This document shows, piece by piece, positions 6,091-7,127 of a stretch of DNA of 7,127 nucleotides. Numbering within the stretch: position 1 is the stretch's first letter; each line of letters starts with the position of its first letter. Made by a program: the position numbers and the translations under genes. The DNA is from an uncultured Terriglobales bacterium (GTDB taxonomy: Bacteria; Acidobacteriota; Terriglobia; Terriglobales; Acidobacteriaceae), in the NCBI GenBank assembly GCA_955652845.1, contig CATPBY010000262.1, positions 1-7,127 of the forward strand. Reading direction: 5' to 3'. Below the pieces are notes generated by a model. The model saw only the letters and a program-made list of their open reading frames with translations. It did not search any database and had not been told where the DNA came from.

Positions 6091-6477
6091 ATGGTCGACA
6101 AGATTGTGAAGCCAAAGCACACGCTGCTTCCGTTGCTAACTGTACTGTTCCTGATTTCCTACAGCCTGTTGACTATGCTGGTAGTGGAACAAGGACGGAC
6201 GATCGAGTCGCAGCGGTTTCTGATCCGGCAACTGTTCACCGACAGTGGCGAGCTGACAGCATTAAAAGGTAACGCAGTGCAGAAGAATAACGCCGAAGCC
6301 CAGGCCCAGGCTGAAGCGAAGGCTCACTCCCAGGCGCAAGCTCCTTCGTCCCCGGTGACCCCGCGAGGCAACGCCAAGAGCGACCATTCAGGCAAGCTCC
6401 GGAGACCGCTCCCGCAGAAACCGCCGCAGGCTACCTCCGATACGGCGGACGAACGCAGGGCGCTGGTTTCCATCTAG
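6091..6477 (+). CDS. Small single-pass membrane protein with Ala/Gln-rich helix and disordered tail
   Basis: This 128-residue protein is unrecognised. A short basic N-terminus (VDKIVKPKH) precedes one hydrophobic segment at about 11-33. Residues 34-60 are probably helical. A stretch at 66-84 is built of Ala, Gln, Glu and Lys (AEAQAQAEAKAHSQAQA), and a Pro/Ser/Lys-rich tail that is likely disordered follows. The topology is most simply an inner-membrane anchor with the tail in the periplasm, by the positive-inside rule. The start is uncertain: ATG 6091 is used, but GTG at 6082 has GAGG 9 bases before it, and the frame is open from GTG 6061. The gene ends 21 bases before the next one, suggesting co-transcription. 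Function unknown. Confidence 0.6.
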   Translation: MVDKIVKPKHTLLPLLTVLFLISYSLLTMLVVEQGRTIESQRFLIRQLFTDSGELTALKGNAVQKNNAEAQAQAEAKAHSQAQAPSSPVTPRGNAKSDHSGKLRRPLPQKPPQATSDTADERRALVSI

Positions 6478-6498
6478 ATTCAGGGGCCAGGCGATCCC

Positions 6499-6750
6499 AT
6501 GAAAGCTCTGGCGATGTTACTGCTTTCTTTGTCCATGCCCGGTGCGCGGGTGATTCCACCGCTGCGCTCTCCGGTAGATCGGAGCGTCATTCCCCAGGCT
6601 CGCAAGGGCGGGCGCTGGTACTTCGCACAAAATGGTCACGCGGTTTATTGTTACGGGCCAGTCAAGGTTCTTTCCCAGCCGCAGGGCGGCATTCAGCGGG
6701 TTGCAACTTACTGCCAGGGCACCAAGCCCATAGTTCCGCTGATGGATTAG
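6499..6750 (+). CDS. Small exported protein with two cysteines
   Basis: This 83-residue protein is unrecognised. The N-terminus MKALAMLLLSLSMPGA looks like a signal peptide, with cleavage probably near residue 16. The mature part of about 65 residues is basic and has Cys51 (VYCYG) and Cys72 (TYCQG) in similar aromatic-Cys contexts, which could form one disulfide in the periplasm. A weak AGG lies 7 bases before the ATG. It starts 21 bases after the membrane-protein gene and is probably in the same transcript, so the two may act together at the cell envelope. Function unknown. Confidence 0.6.
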   Translation: MKALAMLLLSLSMPGARVIPPLRSPVDRSVIPQARKGGRWYFAQNGHAVYCYGPVKVLSQPQGGIQRVATYCQGTKPIVPLMD

Positions 6751-6768
6751 CTGAGCTGTTGTTATTCC

Positions 6769-6915
6769 CTAAACTCCACTTAGTCCCAGTACTGCATCTA
6801 GGTTGCTGACAAAGAAGTTGTGTCCGCCGAAGGCAAGGGCGGTGGGATAAATGTCGGCCTGGATCGATGTGATCGGGGGCCACGCGCCTCCGGATGTTTT
6901 TGAGCCGGGTGAGAG
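6769..6915 (-). pseudogene. Possible decayed C-terminal coding fragment
   Basis: On the minus strand the 48 codons between a TAA at 6918-6916 and the TAG at 6771-6769 are open but contain no ATG or GTG start. The translation has a protein-like mix of residues, including ADIYPTALAFGGHNFFVSNL, and most mid-region codons end in C or G like neighbouring genes. It could be the remnant of a gene whose 5' part is lost, or chance. I do not recognise a parent family. The rest of 6751-7047 holds no credible gene. Confidence 0.2.
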
Positions 6916-6944
6916 TTAATATAGCTAATAATTCCCTTTACAAT
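6916..6944 (+). promoter_or_regulatory. Promoter-like pair upstream of the lipoprotein gene
   Basis: TTAATA (6916-6921, four of six matches) and TACAAT (6939-6944, five of six) are 17 bases apart in an AT-rich island. Predicted transcription starts near 6951, giving a leader of about 95 bases to the ATG at 7048. Confidence 0.4.
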
Positions 6945-7047
6945 GTGTGTTCAACCGCGCAGGTGTACACTTAGTGCCATGTTTTGGAAGACAAAAGGAC
7001 ATTCTATTAATTATCTGAAGGAGCGAACTTCGCGAAAGACATCCTTT

Positions 7048-7127
7048 ATGATCAAAATCACTTTTCGTGTTCTGCTGGCGGCGACATCGATTGCGTTAAG
7101 TCTGGGACTTACTTCATGCAACAAACC
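7048..7127 (+). CDS. Lipoprotein, N-terminal part only (cut by the window end)
   Basis: The 26 complete codons visible give a lipoprotein signal peptide: charged MIKITFR, a hydrophobic core and the lipobox LTSC with Cys24 as the expected lipidated residue. Mature sequence begins CNK. Function cannot be told. The frame is also open from ATG 6979, 23 codons upstream, but that would push the Cys to residue 47, long for this signal type. AAGGAG at 7018-7023 is too far (24 bases) from ATG 7048 to be its ribosome-binding site, so the start remains open. Confidence 0.55.
   Translation, partial: MIKITFRVLLAATSIALSLGLTSCNK

Noticed and set aside
6960..6981. Lipoprotein start at ATG 6979 with AGGTG upstream
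   Set aside because: The spacing of 13 bases is poor, and this start would give a lipobox Cys at residue 47, longer than usual. It is kept only as an alternative.

Overview
This window looks like chromosomal DNA of a free-living, GC-rich Gram-negative bacterium. I infer Acidobacteriota from four things: a haem-less PQQ dehydrogenase with the adjacent-cysteine motif, a dihaem cytochrome whose second half resembles the haem-binding domain common in Planctomycetes, Verrucomicrobia and Acidobacteria, a MerR-type helix-turn-helix fused to TPRs, and an acyl-CoA dehydrogenase resembling the short/branched-chain enzyme. The phylum is inference; there is no rRNA or other marker gene to settle it. I see no mobile element, phage gene, CRISPR array or recognisable defence system.

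Left part (1-993). An AT-rich stretch leads into a good sigma-70-type promoter (60-88). A rho-independent terminator follows at 151-181 with no gene between them, so this may be a small RNA of about 87 nt. Next is a small membrane protein (283-729) made of two gapless copies of one two-helix unit. A tRNA-Thr(CGT) follows at 799-874 with its own promoter.

Centre (994-4591). A two-gene operon on the minus strand encodes an exported dihaem cytochrome c and then a periplasmic PQQ-dependent alcohol-type dehydrogenase. The genes overlap by 4 bp (ATGA). The dehydrogenase has no haem domain, so the cytochrome is the natural electron acceptor: substrate is oxidised at PQQ in the periplasm and electrons pass through the cytochrome to the respiratory chain. 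The dehydrogenase has Asp-Trp-Asp at the catalytic position, the pattern linked to lanthanide use. A MerR-type HTH/TPR protein is transcribed divergently from the operon and is a candidate regulator by position only.

Right part (4592-7127). An acyl-CoA dehydrogenase closely resembling short/branched-chain enzymes sits behind an extended -10 element and may be made from a leaderless mRNA. After a 234-bp intergenic stretch with a perfect hairpin and a 12-bp palindrome come two small unrecognised genes, a single-pass membrane protein and a small exported two-cysteine protein, probably co-transcribed. The last 377 bases hold a possible decayed C-terminal coding fragment on the minus strand, a promoter-like pair, and the start of a lipoprotein gene cut by the window end.
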